The notes under the pieces are model-generated. The model did not search any database. It saw only the letters and a program-made list of their open reading frames with translations, and was not told the origin of the DNA. From Edaphochlamys debaryana (taxonomy: Eukaryota; Chlorophyta; Chlorophyceae; Chlamydomonadales), in assembly GCA_016858145.1 (NCBI GenBank), contig JAEHOE010000162.1, positions 62,001 to 126,000 of the forward strand: a stretch of DNA of 64,000 nt, read 5' to 3'. The translations under genes were made by a program, and so were the position numbers. This document shows positions 1 to 9,739 of this stretch, piece by piece. Position 1 is the stretch's first letter. Each line of letters starts with the position of its first letter.

Positions 1-465
1 ACACCTCACAAAGCAAAGCTCATATGGCCACGCTCAATCCTGCTCTCGCCCTATGACCGCTCGCCTAGGCGGGAAGGTCTTAATCTCATGCCCACCTGCC
101 GCCACGGTCCAGAAGGGCCAAAGGCCCAAAGCCTCACAACGTCTTTTGCCAGCGTCCGACACAAGAGCCCGCATGACGGTCGGTGAGAAGAGGCCGTCAC
201 ATCTCGTGGGAAGCCGCAACCACCCCTTTCAGAAGGGCGCCCGGTCTGGCCCCGACCCGTGTCCTTAAGACAAGCCCCAAAGGCCCTCTTCCGGGGTCTC
301 GCCGGATCGGGGGAATCTGATGCCGGGGCCATCCGGGCCATGGGCATTCCCCGCCTCACCGCGGTGGGCCGGCAGATGACAGATGACTCTCCCGCCGGTC
401 CCTCGCCGCTCCACCGCCGCTCCAACCGGGCTACCAGCATGCAACGTGTCTCTCTGGCACTCGGC
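1..465. other. 3' flank of the first gene, no gene seen
   Basis: Downstream side of the minus-strand gene that stops at 466. Open frames on both strands here are short and lack domain character. No TGTAA poly(A) signal is visible for the minus-strand gene, so its 3' UTR end cannot be placed. Confidence 0.4.
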
Positions 466-2162
466 TCAATTCCGGTTGTGGAGGAAGGCTTCGAGCTCCG
501 CCTCGTCCGCCTCCGCCACCTTTGCCTCCTTGGCCTTGGCAGCTGCCGCCTCCTCCAAGAACTTCACCACGTCGTCTTCGATGTCCTCCTCCGCCTTCTT
601 GAAGGGGCTGGGCAGGTTGAAGCTGCGGCTGTGCGCGCGGCTCGCGGCCGCCGGGTTCGAGCGGCTGTGCGCGGAGCGTATCCGCAGCGGCTTGGCCCCG
701 CCTCCCTCACCTTCCCCCTCGGCGTCTGCCCCGGGCCGCGGTTCTGACCCGGCAGCCCCGGGCCCCGGCACTCCGCCTCCCTCCGAGCGGCTGGTGTTGA
801 GGGGCGTGGCGGTCAGGCTGGCGGCAGCCTCGAGGATCTCGTCCTGAGGGGGGCGGGGCAGGGGCGGTCGTGCAAGGCGTTGCTTGCCTCGCATCTCAGT
901 GAAGCGGCGGCCAGCACAGACCAGCCTGTTGAGTGGCAACGCTGGGTCGCTAATGGATGGATTGCCCGGCCTCGCCCCTTCCCGCCGCCTCACCTCACCA
1001 GCTCCACTGCGGGGGCCGGAGCGATAACACCCCGCCTAGTCCCGACATCCATATCGCTTTCCCATCCCTTTCCCATCCTTGACCCAGCAGCGCCCACAAC
1101 CCCCCTCACCTCCAGCTGCTGCTGCCGGTTCTGCGGAGCCGCGCCGCCCGCGCTGCCAGCGCTGCCGCCAGGCAAGGAGAGACACTCCTCTGTGGGCAGA
1201 CGGAACCGGGGTGGGCCGGCAGTGGGCAAGGAGCAGCCACGCTTCGCCCGTCCACGCGGGTTCCCCAACCGCACGCTCCATGGGTGTCACAGCACGCAGG
1301 GGCGCATGCGGCGCATGCGGCGGCCCGTCGCATGGGCCTCACTCGTTGGCGCAGCCCGGCCACGTCAACCGGTGTATGCCGCACACGTGCCAGCCGACAA
1401 CCCGCGTGCCAACTCCCCCAAGCCCCGGCTCCCACCCCCCTCCCGCCCGACGGCCCCAGCCTCCGGCTCCCTCCCACCAGCCTCCCACCCGCCCCAGCCC
1501 CGCCCCCCTCCCGACCCACCCTCCAGCTTCCTCCGCTGCTCCGCCAGAACCATGAAGGCCCCCACCGCCATGATGCGAGAGCGGGCGCGCCAGCCGCGCT
1601 TGCGGGCGGCGGCGGAGGGGGAGCCGTCCACCGCCTCCTCCTCTATGGCCTGCGGGGCGGGGCGGAGGTGCATTTGGCCGGGGCCGGGGGCGGTGAAGGT
1701 GGTGGGAGGGAGAGTCGCAGGCCGTGGGATGGTTAGATGGTGGGTCGCAGGGTGGGGATGGCTGGCAGGCGAGGATGGGAGGGCCGAGGCGCCCCTTGCT
1801 GGAGCGCAGCTGCAAACGGAGGCCGCCGACCGGAGGCCCCCGGCGGAGTCCCCCGAGTCCCCTAGCACTGTACTTAGGGCCCCGTCTGCATCTCCACCCG
1901 TCTGGCAAGCGTGGGGTCCTCTCGAGCCCCACCTGCATCAGCATTTCGCTGGAGGGCGACCGCTCGGGCAGGGACAGGTCCGACGCCACCCGCTCCAGGT
2001 CCGGGGCAAGGTGCGCATGGCGCACAGCGGCGGGCGCCACTTTCGCCAGTTTTTGTCCAGGATGCCTTGCACCCACGAGGCGGAAGCCGAGTCAGAGGCC
2101 CCCCGCTACAGGACATACCGACGCGACGGGCGGCCCCAACACGGCCCCCGTTGGCCCGACAT
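466..2162 (-). CDS. Hypothetical protein, 254 aa, five exons
   Basis: Not recognised. Proposed exons (minus): 2162-2119, 2065-1933, 1649-1520, 1189-1110, 843-466; the lengths sum to 765 nt, and donors such as GTATGT after 2119 and GTGAGG after 1110 keep the frame. The protein is basic at the N-terminus (MSGQRGPCWGRPSRR), then has helical, charged stretches (ARKRGW...AFMVLAEQRRKLEEE), a Gly/Ala-rich part, and an acidic, Lys/Glu/Ala-rich C-terminal helix (KKAEEDIEDDVVKFLEEAAA, residues about 212-231) ending EAFLHNRN. The C-terminal exon is the best supported part. The first exon and the 53-bp first intron rest only on splice consensus. It lies head-to-head with the ankyrin gene at 2798. No membrane segment or signal peptide is obvious. 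No function is proposed. Confidence 0.55.
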
Positions 2163-2797
2163 CGACCAAGCCGGACGCCTTGCGCCGTTCTTCTTACCAG
2201 GCCAGGGTAATTCTGCTGTAGGGACGGGCCTCAAGGGAGGCCCAATCCAGTGGGGCGCAGCGCGCTACGCCCCTCCGCGAATGTTTGTGCTATTTCTTCA
2301 CTTCAGTTCATCGCATTATAGGTGCTCAAACACGTAGAAGCTGTCGCATAGCACAGCGCTGGGCGGCGCCAAGGAACCGGGGAGGATTCTAGGAAAAAAG
2401 GCAGAAACAACGTTCGACGCGCGTTGTGTTGGAGCTTAGAACGCTCGTAATCGCTGCTAGCACCGCTACTTCGTTGCAAACGTCAGAGGCGAGCAAGGCG
2501 TAGCAAGGCAAAGGCAGGCGTTTGGGGTTTGCTGCTTGAGAGAGGGCTATCTCTGCAGAAGATAGCAATGTTGCAGCTATTGCGTTGATGGGGTGCTGCC
2601 TGCATCCGCGGAGTTGTCGGGCGCCTGGGAGGTCCGACTTGCAGGGGCACGGCATGGTGTCCGGGGTTCGTGTGTGTATGCCGGCGGAATGTTTCACCCG
2701 GCTGCCCCCGGCCCGCGCCAGCACTCCAGGTCGCATACATGTCACAAAAGTAGTTACAGCAAGCCATACACACAACTGGTGCCTCAAAACGAAGGCA
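2163..2797. promoter_or_regulatory. Divergent intergenic region between two genes
   Basis: A 635-bp gap between the start of the minus-strand hypothetical gene and the plus-strand ankyrin gene, so both promoters must lie here. The stretch from about 2280 to 2600 is clearly less GC-rich than its surroundings. I see no convincing TATA box and no gene. Confidence 0.4.
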
Positions 2798-4559
2798 ATG
2801 TCGGACGATGAAGAGGCGCCAGCGCTTTTCTTGAAGTTGCCCTCCGAGGTTCTCATCCGCATCATATCGCTCTGCGCTGCAAAGGATGCCGCGCGGCTAG
2901 GCTGTCAGGGCAGGGGTTTGCATGCCGCATGGCGCTCTGAGCTACCCGAAGCCCGAAGCTACAAACACGCAAGCAACAAGCACGTTATGGCGATATGAAG
3001 GAAACGAGGCAACGGTCGGCGGTTGCGTGCCTCGGGAATTTGGATCCAAACGACGCTCCGCTCCTCGCGGGCATTCTACTGTCCAGCCATGCTAGTCTAC
3101 GGCTCGCTCTGCAAGCCTGGGTTTGCGACGAGCCGCACCCGGCCGTGCCCACCCATCTCCATCCCGATGCCCCCGGCGGTGAGGACCTGGCACGCGAGCT
3201 CTACCGCCAGCACACGGCTCCGTGCGACCACTGGTTCGAAGGCGCCCTCGTCTTCGCTGCCCGCCGCGGCCTGCTCCCGCTGGTCCGGACGCTGCTGAGC
3301 TTGGGTGCAGACCCGACTGTGGCGTGGTCGGCACCAGTGCGTGCCGCGGCGTCCGAGGGCCAGGCCTCCGCACTGGCAGTGCGGCTGGAGGCGGGGGCGC
3401 CTTTTGACCCCGAGCACACGGGGGATGCGCTGGTGAGTGGTGAGGCGCATACACGCTGCGCCTCCCTGGCGGGTTGGTCCCGGCGCAGATGCAGTGAACC
3501 TGTGTACTGCGCGCTGGCCCAGCTCAGCCCAAGCGCCACCCTGCATCGATGCAGCCTCTCTGCCTCACAACCCTCAGCCTTGCCGGCTTGTCCCTCCCTC
3601 TTCCTTCCCCTCGTCCTCCTCTCCACCCAACCCAGGTGGAGGCGGTCCGTGCGGGCCATGCGCCCTGCGTGGAGCTGCTGCTGGCTTCGGGCGCCGGCGA
3701 GCTGGGCACGGCGCTGACTGAGGCCGCCGCCGCCGACCGCCCCGACCTGGTGGCCCTACTCCTCGCAACCGACACCCCCCGGCGGGGCTACCGAGCCCTC
3801 TACGAAGCCTCCCGGCGGGGTCACGGTCGCGTGGTAGACCAACTCCTGGAGGCCGGCTTCACGGACCTCGAACACGCCTTCGGTGCCGCCTGCGCCGAGG
3901 GCCACGACCGTATCGTGCAGCGGCTGTTGGGCGCGGGCGCGGATGCGGGCGCGCACGAGAGCGCCGCCCTGCGGATTGCGGCGCGCAACGGGCACGCGGG
4001 GGTGGTGCGGCTGCTGTGCGGCACGGGCGCGGTTGACGTGCGCGCGGGCCGTGACGAGGCGGTGCGGTTCGCGGCGACGCGGGGGCACGTGGAGGTGGTC
4101 TGGGCGCTGGTGGCTGCGGGCGCGGACGTCACGGCGGAGGGGGATGAGGCGCTGAGGTTCATCGCTGGGGCGCTGGGGTCCGCGGAGGTCGTGCGGGAGC
4201 TGTTGCGGGCGGGGGCGGGGCATAAGGAGGCGGCGCTGCGCAGGGCGGCTGCTACTGGCCAGGAGGAGTCGGTGCGAGAGCTGCTGGCGGCCGGTGCGGA
4301 TGTGCACGCGGAGGAGGGGGCAGCGCTCAAGGGCGCAGCGGGCAAGGGGCACGTGGGCACGGTCCGGGTGTTGCTGGCGGCAGGGGCGGGGGCGGGGGCG
4401 GGTGGGGGCGAGGCGCTGAGGGCGGCGGTGGCGGGGGGGCACGCGCCGGTGGCCGAGGTGCTGCGGGCAGCGGGGGCGGTGGAGGAGCAGGGTGGGTGCG
4501 CGGGGGGCGAGAAGGGGGCGCAGGAGGGCGGGGAGGGCGTGGAGGCGCTGTGGTGGTAG
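2798..4559 (+). CDS. Ankyrin-repeat protein with F-box-like N-terminus
   Basis: Likely a protein-protein interaction adaptor; the N-terminal LPSEVLIRIISLCAAKDAAR followed by LHAAWR resembles an F-box, which would point to an SCF-type ubiquitin ligase (inference). ATG at 2798 opens the F-box-like exon. A second coding block in another frame runs to 3432 (CTG then GTGAGT). After an intron ending CCCAG the last exon is 3636-4559. About twelve degenerate 29-33-residue ankyrin units cover residues from GALVFAARRGLLPLVRTLL to the C-terminus, typified by EAVRFAATRGHVEVVWALVA. The tail is Gly/Glu-rich. The join between the F-box exon and the ankyrin exon is unresolved: frame 2 stops at 2996-2998 and the next frame is open from 2941, with no good GT-AG pair, so either a non-obvious intron or a 1-nt error or lesion is present. 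The ankyrin identity is certain; the exact N-terminal model is not. Confidence 0.75.
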
Positions 4560-4913
4560 GTGCATAGCTCCAACGAGAGGTTGTGGCCCGCTCAAGGCAT
4601 GGCTGCCCTGGAAGGACTGCGTCTCTGAAGCTTAGTCTGCTTGGAGCGTGTGGGTTGGACCTTGGCTGAGTTATCCTGAGAGTGATGTGCTCCACCTTTC
4701 GTGCCGAATCGCCTCACCAACATGTACCCACTACTGCACCTTAACAGCACAACACCAACCACCCTGGCCAGGGCCGCAGCCCGATCAACGCAACCTGCGA
4801 CTCGGGTGTCCCTCTGCCCCTCAATACCACGCTTGTGGTAGGCCTTGCCGCGTCATGCCTCTGCCCTCCCTTGACCCGACACGGCGACACCACTGCGACG
4901 CATGCATTGGAAC
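4560..4913. other. Convergent intergenic stretch
   Basis: Lies between the ankyrin stop codon and the poly(A) signal of the minus-strand TMEM97 copy. It should hold the 3' UTRs of both genes. No TGTAA is visible for the plus-strand ankyrin gene and no further gene is seen. Confidence 0.4.
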
Positions 4914-4918
4914 TTACA
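4914..4918 (-). terminator. TGTAA poly(A) signal of TMEM97 copy B
   Basis: TTACA on the plus strand reads TGTAA on the minus strand, 287 bp past the stop codon of TMEM97 copy B. TGTAA is the standard volvocine poly(A) signal, and the distance gives a 3' UTR of ordinary length. Confidence 0.5.
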
Positions 4919-5204
4919 GCCGCACACCATGAGGTGCCCATCAGACACGGTTGCGTAACCCCGGAACCGTGGGTAAGCGCCCGCATGCATTTCCCTTCTT
5001 GGCCTCCCTCTGCCCTATCCCCCTCGCGTAGCCGACCTTCAACCGACACGCCCGAATAGCCAGCGGGGCCAGGTCATCTGACACGCGCAACTTGCCTTGC
5101 AGGCTCAGTCAACTCTTGTCTCTCGCAACGGATATCCCAATCCAACGCCCCGGACCACCCTTCCCCTCACCTTCACCCCCACATCTCGGCCTCCCTGACC
5201 CTGC

Positions 5205-6775
5205 TCACTGCGCCTTGCTCTTCCCCCCGCGCCGCTTACCCGCCCCCGTGCTGGCCCACGGCTTCTCCGCCGCCGCCATGCGGATCACGAGCAGTACGGG
5301 CACGATCAGGTACGGCACGTAGATGGCGGCGAGCACGTGCTTGTTAGGGCCCGACTCCGGACTGAGGGGAGGGTAACGCGGCACGGCGGTTGGGTCAGGA
5401 CGGGGTCAGTGCAGGCGAATAGCGGGCTAGGGCTGATGCCGGTTAAAGATCAGTGGACACGCACAGCCGATGGGCCACCCGTCTCCCTTTCAAGATACAC
5501 AGGCGACCAGTCACAGCACACCACTCACAGCCTAGAATGCGCTGCATGCAATCTCGGTGACTGTCCTGTACGACAGACCGTCAGCCACGACGTATCCAAC
5601 TACACCCCGCATGCGTCACTCGTGGGATGCATGCGGAGTGTATTTGTGTACGTCATGGCTGGTGGACGTGTGTGCAGCCAGGACCCACCCGAACCTAAGA
5701 CCCGTCCCCTAGATCCACCCACCCGAACAGGATATCCCCCAAGATGGGAACCATAGTCGTAGCCACGTGGCTGCCGTAGATGATGCATGGAATGCGGATC
5801 CAGTTAGCCTGTGGGAGGCGGCAGGAGGGGTCACGAGATTCATGTCCGACAGCGGCGAGGGCAGCAGGTGGCCGAGGAAAAGTGAGGAGGGAAAGAGGAC
5901 CCTTTGAAACGCGAGGCGGTCTGGCGTGAGGCCAGCACCACCTCCCGTGCCGCTATCGCCTCGTCCCTTACCCTTTCATCCTTGTCCCAAGGATGCCGCC
6001 CCTCGCACCCCTGTGCCTTCATCGACCTCAACACCCCGACGGCCAATGCCCTACTGGTCTGCCAGGATCCGTACCTTCTTGATGAAGGCCCAGGCGGCCA
6101 CGAAGAAAAATGGCATTTGCAGCACCGTCTCGCACCACACCATGGACACAAACCACACGGGGTTGCTGGAGACCTGTTGCGAGGTTGCAGGCCAGAGGGG
6201 ACAGAGGAAAGGGCGCAGGGCGAGGGACGGCGGGTGTCTTTCAGCGTTGGCGTGAGACGCGGGGCTAGGCCACCGGGGACGAGGGCGTGGCCCGCACCCA
6301 GCAAAGGCAGCGGGACTTGAGGGTTACTCCCTTAATCGCATCCCCCGCACAAGGACCGGTTGGCGTCCTGGGCCCGCACCCCCACGCTCATACCCCGCGT
6401 CAGGGCCCGCAACCCACCAGGTGGTCTCCGTTGGTCTTGATGTGCCACTGCAGCATCTCCCGAGCCCACGATGGGAACCAGTCCGCCGGCAGGACTGCGA
6501 GGCCCAGCGAGAAGCACGCGAGGATTGGCGCGCGATGCCGACCAGGCGGCAGTGTGCCCTCCAACACGAGCGAGTTGATCTTATCAGGTGCACACAAGCC
6601 CCCAAAGCTGATCTGGCTCCAGAGCGCGGTGGCTAGAGTATGGCGATGAGCATTCGTCGGCCTGCGGCCCAGATCTGCGCCTACCGCTTTGGCTATCCAC
6701 TAGCAGGGTGGTGGGGATGTGGATGATAAAGTAGGCGAGAAATAGGGCATCGAGGATGCTCGTGAGGGCACCCAT
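5205..6775 (-). CDS. TMEM97/sigma-2 receptor-like EXPERA protein, copy B
   Basis: Four-helix endoplasmic-reticulum membrane protein of the TMEM97 (EXPERA) family, which binds sterols and handles cholesterol or its precursors in animals; the algal role is inferred. Exons (minus): 6775-6685, 6494-6418, 6173-6075, 5808-5723, 5361-5205; total 510 nt, 169 aa. Diagnostic features: HIPTTLLVD in TM1 (Asp27), the [15 protein letters not shown] segment after it, Asp54, NPVWF then Glu71 and Gln75, [16 protein letters not shown], and YVPYLIVPVLLVIRM in the last helix. These Asp and Glu positions match the ligand-pocket residues known in TMEM97. The C-terminus is basic ([10 protein letters not shown]). 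Copy A upstream has identical exon lengths and phases. Copy B differs mostly in the third exon (VSMVWCETVLQMPFF). Confidence 0.93.
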
Positions 6776-6864
6776 GTTCGCGGTCGAGCAATAACGAGGC
6801 GCACACGCCGGGATTTGCGAAGCGGTTCGGGGGATTGGGGCTGGTGGGGCTGGTGAGGCAAAGC

Positions 6865-7361
6865 TATTGTGTGCTAGAGGGACTCCCAGAAAGCGTATTA
6901 CGACGTACGGCATGTACGGCTTGAACGCCACTGCTATCCTCGTATGCTGTCACGGCACGCGAAGCATACCGTTAGTCCACACAGAAGAGGACGACAGTGG
7001 AACATGGTGCACATGTTGGGGCCAGACCGGGCGGACGTGCGGGGGTTGTGCTGGGCCTGAGAGTCTTTCCCCATTCCCAGCCATCCCCCACAGGTCTTCC
7101 ATCCACCTTCTACCTCCTGCAAAAGGATTCCTCCACAACAGGCCCTCACAGCTCACAGCTACCAGGACCCCTTGACCTCACCTCCCGGCACATACGGCAT
7201 ACCCAAGCATGCAGGTCCGCCCCACTTGACCGCATCTCCACATGCCCTGAGCCACACGGTCACCCACCCAACCCCAGGAACCACCAACTCGGGCCAGATA
7301 TCCCCCAAGCTGGGGATCAAGGCGGTGGCCACGTATTTGCCGCAGATCATGCATGCGAGGG
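6865..7361 (-). pseudogene. Decayed partial third TMEM97 copy (exons 4-5)
   Basis: Downstream of copy A on the minus strand, 7361-7267 reads ACMICGKYVATALIPSLGDI, clearly related to the exon-4 sequence [19 protein letters not shown] and followed by a GGTGGGTG-like donor region. Further on, 6931-6870 reads AFKPYMPYVVIRFLGVPLA, which can be aligned to the exon-5 helix AAIYVPYLIVPVLLVIRMA. Exons 1-3 of this copy are absent: only 60 bp separate it from the copy A stop. It is most simply a 3'-truncated remnant of the tandem duplication. Alternative terminal exons for copy A are a less likely reading. The exon-4 match is solid, the exon-5 match is weak. Confidence 0.6.
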
Positions 7362-7421
7362 CTTGAGTAGGGGCGTAAGGTGGGGCGGGCCCCACCGGGG
7401 CCGCCTGCCCCCTACCGTTAC

Positions 7422-9170
7422 TCATTGTGCCTTGCTCTTCCCCCCGCGCCGCTTCCCCGCCCCCACGCTGCCCCAGGGCTGCTCCACCATCGCCATACGG
7501 ATGACGAGCAGCAGGGGGATCACTAGGAACGGGGCGTTGATTGAGGCGAGCACGTACTTGTTGGGGCCCGCCTCGGGGCTGCGGGACGGGGAGGGTGCGG
7601 TGTGCGACGGCGGTCGAGGGTGAGAGGGGGTGGCAAGCCTCAGCGGAGCAGCGGCCCCCTTGTAGGCTTTGCATGACACCGGTGATCCTAGTTCTGCGGT
7701 TAGGAGGGCAAAAGTTGACGCTCCGGCATCCTCGACAAGCCCCGCCGCTAGCCTCCCTAGACCCTACCACAGCCCGCCCGCCCGGAAGTCCCTGACCTCC
7801 TTGTTTCCCCGGCGTTCCGGGGATTGCGGGGGGTCGAGCGGTCGACCAGCACGGGGCATGCCGTGTGTGTGCCATGGTCTCTAGGTTCATTCCCAGGATC
7901 CACTCGCAGAAGCGAAGTCCAGGATCCTTGCCCCAGGATCCGTCCCCTGGGTCCACCCACCCGAACAGAAAGTCTCCCAGGATGGGGACCACGGTGGTGG
8001 CCACGTGGCTGCCGTAGATGATGCATGGAATCCGGATCCAGTTGGCCTTTGGAGGATTCCAGGCGGGGGGTCAAGGGCGCCGGAGCACAGAGAAGAGGGG
8101 CTGGGAGAAGGGGAAGAGTAGGAGCAACGAAGACCCCGGAGGACGCCTAGCGACCCAAGAGGCTGCATGAGACAAGCAGCTCTACTCCAGCTCCCAGGTG
8201 CCATGTGCGGTGCTGCGTTGTAACAGCACAGCAAGCATAAGCTGGCTGTAGCTAGGCTTGCGCTTCAGGAGCCCAGTTGGGGACCGGGATATCCTTGGCT
8301 CCGCGGACTCGAGTGCCAGGTGGGCCCCTGGACCCTCTCTCGTGTGCATCCGAATGTAAAAACAAACTGTTCCGTGCCCCGCCTCAACAACTTTTGGTCC
8401 GCACCTTTGTGATGAAGGCATAGGTGGCAATGAAGAAGAACGGCAGCTGAAACGTCAACTCGCAGCAAATCAAGGACTTGAACCACACGGGGTTGGTGGC
8501 GACCTGGGGATTGGGGGAGCGTGTGCCGTGGGGGAGTGGGTCTGGAGCGGGAGAGGGAGCGGGCGGGAGGAAGGCCTGGTGCGTTGGCACGCTGGCACGA
8601 AGCAGCGGGAATGCGTTGGTGGTGGTCATGGCGGTCAGGGCAATGTCGCAAGACCCCGGCAGAAGTATCAGTTAGCTTTCAGGGCCCTGGGCCCCGATGC
8701 CAACCCGACACCACCGACGCCACCCACACGCTCCCACACCCCGCCCCAAGGCCCCGCACCCCACCAGGTGGTCTCCGTTGGTCTTGATGTGCCACTGCAA
8801 CATCTCCCGAGCCCACAATGGGAACCAGTCCGCCGGCAGGACTGCGAGGCCCAGCGTGCAGGGACGCGAGAAGCACACGAGGATGAGCATTGGCACGCGA
8901 GTGCCGACAAGGCGGCAGTCTTCCCTCCAACACGGTCGCGATGATCTTATGAGCTGCACACAAGCTCATACAGCTGATCTGGTAAGCGAGCGCGGTGGCT
9001 AGAGTTTGGCGACGTGTGCGGTTGACCGCGCATCAACCGCGAGCTGCGAGTTAGGAGACCGGCCAGGCTCTGTATTTACCGCTCTGTGCGTCAACTAGCA
9101 GGGTGGTGGGAATGTGAATGACGAAGAAGGCGAGGAATAGGGCATCGAGCAGGCTCGTGAGAATGCCCAT
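7422..9170 (-). CDS. TMEM97/sigma-2 receptor-like EXPERA protein, copy A
   Basis: Same family and inferred ER sterol-handling role as copy B. Exons (minus): 9170-9080, 8841-8765, 8503-8405, 8046-7961, 7578-7422; total 510 nt, 169 aa. It begins [17 protein letters not shown], with HIPTTLLVD (Asp27) and Asp54. Exon 3 gives [20 protein letters not shown] (Glu71, Gln75), closer to the animal consensus WFKS-CEL-FQLPFF than copy B. Exon 4 gives [18 protein letters not shown], and exon 5 gives [20 protein letters not shown] followed by the basic tail [10 protein letters not shown]. Splice junctions were fixed by phase: GCG|GTAAAT to CGCAG|TC, CTG|GTGGGG to CCCCAG|GTC, AAG|GTGCGG to AAAG|GCC, GG|GTGGGT to GCAG|C. 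All expected pocket residues are kept, so both copies look functional. Confidence 0.94.
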
Positions 9171-9739
9171 TTTGGCCACCGGTGGTTTGGTATGGACTTG
9201 GGAGCGAGGATGGTGCAAGTGAGCCCTCGTGGACTAGGGCTGGTGAGGCTGTGGCGGCTTCCGACCCTAGCAGCCGGCTTGTACGTCGTGTCGCTGGAAA
9301 TGAGGCACGAAGAGGTACAAACCGCCGGCAGCATACGCCGGCAGCATTGGAGAGCGAAGGCAGAGGTAGGGTGAGTGGGGGGGTCAGAGAAGGAGGTGGG
9401 GGGGTTGCACGATGCATGAAGCCTCCAGAGCCTCCCTAGCGGACTCCTGAGTCCACCTCGGACGGATGAGAACTAGAGCCTGGGGCCCTCGCCTTCCTCC
9501 CCCGCGTCGCACATAAGCTTGGGGAGCATACAGGGGCCTCTCCAGTTCGCGGGGCCTCCCGACTCACGCACAAGCCCTTGGCCCCTCTTGACCTTCAGCC
9601 CCCACCCTGATCACGTCCCTCCCCTATGCACTGACCCTGAGTCCGGAGTCAGCCCCGGCCCCTGCTCGCTCCCCACCATGTACTCCCCACACCGCGCCCC
9701 CTGCTCCTGCTCCTCCCTCCCCCAACACGCCTCGGCCCA
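9171..9739. other. Upstream region of TMEM97 copy A and 3' end of RMT2
   Basis: A 569-bp gap between the copy A start codon and the RMT2 stop codon, both on the minus strand. It should contain the RMT2 3' UTR and the copy A promoter. No TGTAA signal, TATA box or extra gene is visible. Confidence 0.4.

Larger units (their letters stand above)
5205..9170 (-). repeat. Tandem gene duplication, TMEM97 block
   Basis: Two full copies (5205-6775 and 7422-9170) share exon lengths 91, 77, 99, 86 and 157 nt. Parts of intron 1 also match: around 6547-6640 and 8925-9010 (plus-strand coordinates) both carry CCCTCCAACACG..., GCACACAAGC, GCTGATCTGG and GCGCGGTGGCTAGAGT. Shared intron sequence shows a DNA-level duplication rather than retrotransposition. 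A partial third copy lies between them. Confidence 0.85.

Noticed and set aside
880..2337. 485-codon plus-strand open frame
   Set aside because: Low-complexity Pro/Arg sequence antisense to exons of the minus-strand hypothetical gene; typical of GC-rich DNA.
7159..8004. 281-codon minus-strand open frame spanning TMEM97 exons 4 and 5
   Set aside because: It is in the exon-4 frame but reads through the intron; exon lengths identical to copy B show splicing instead.
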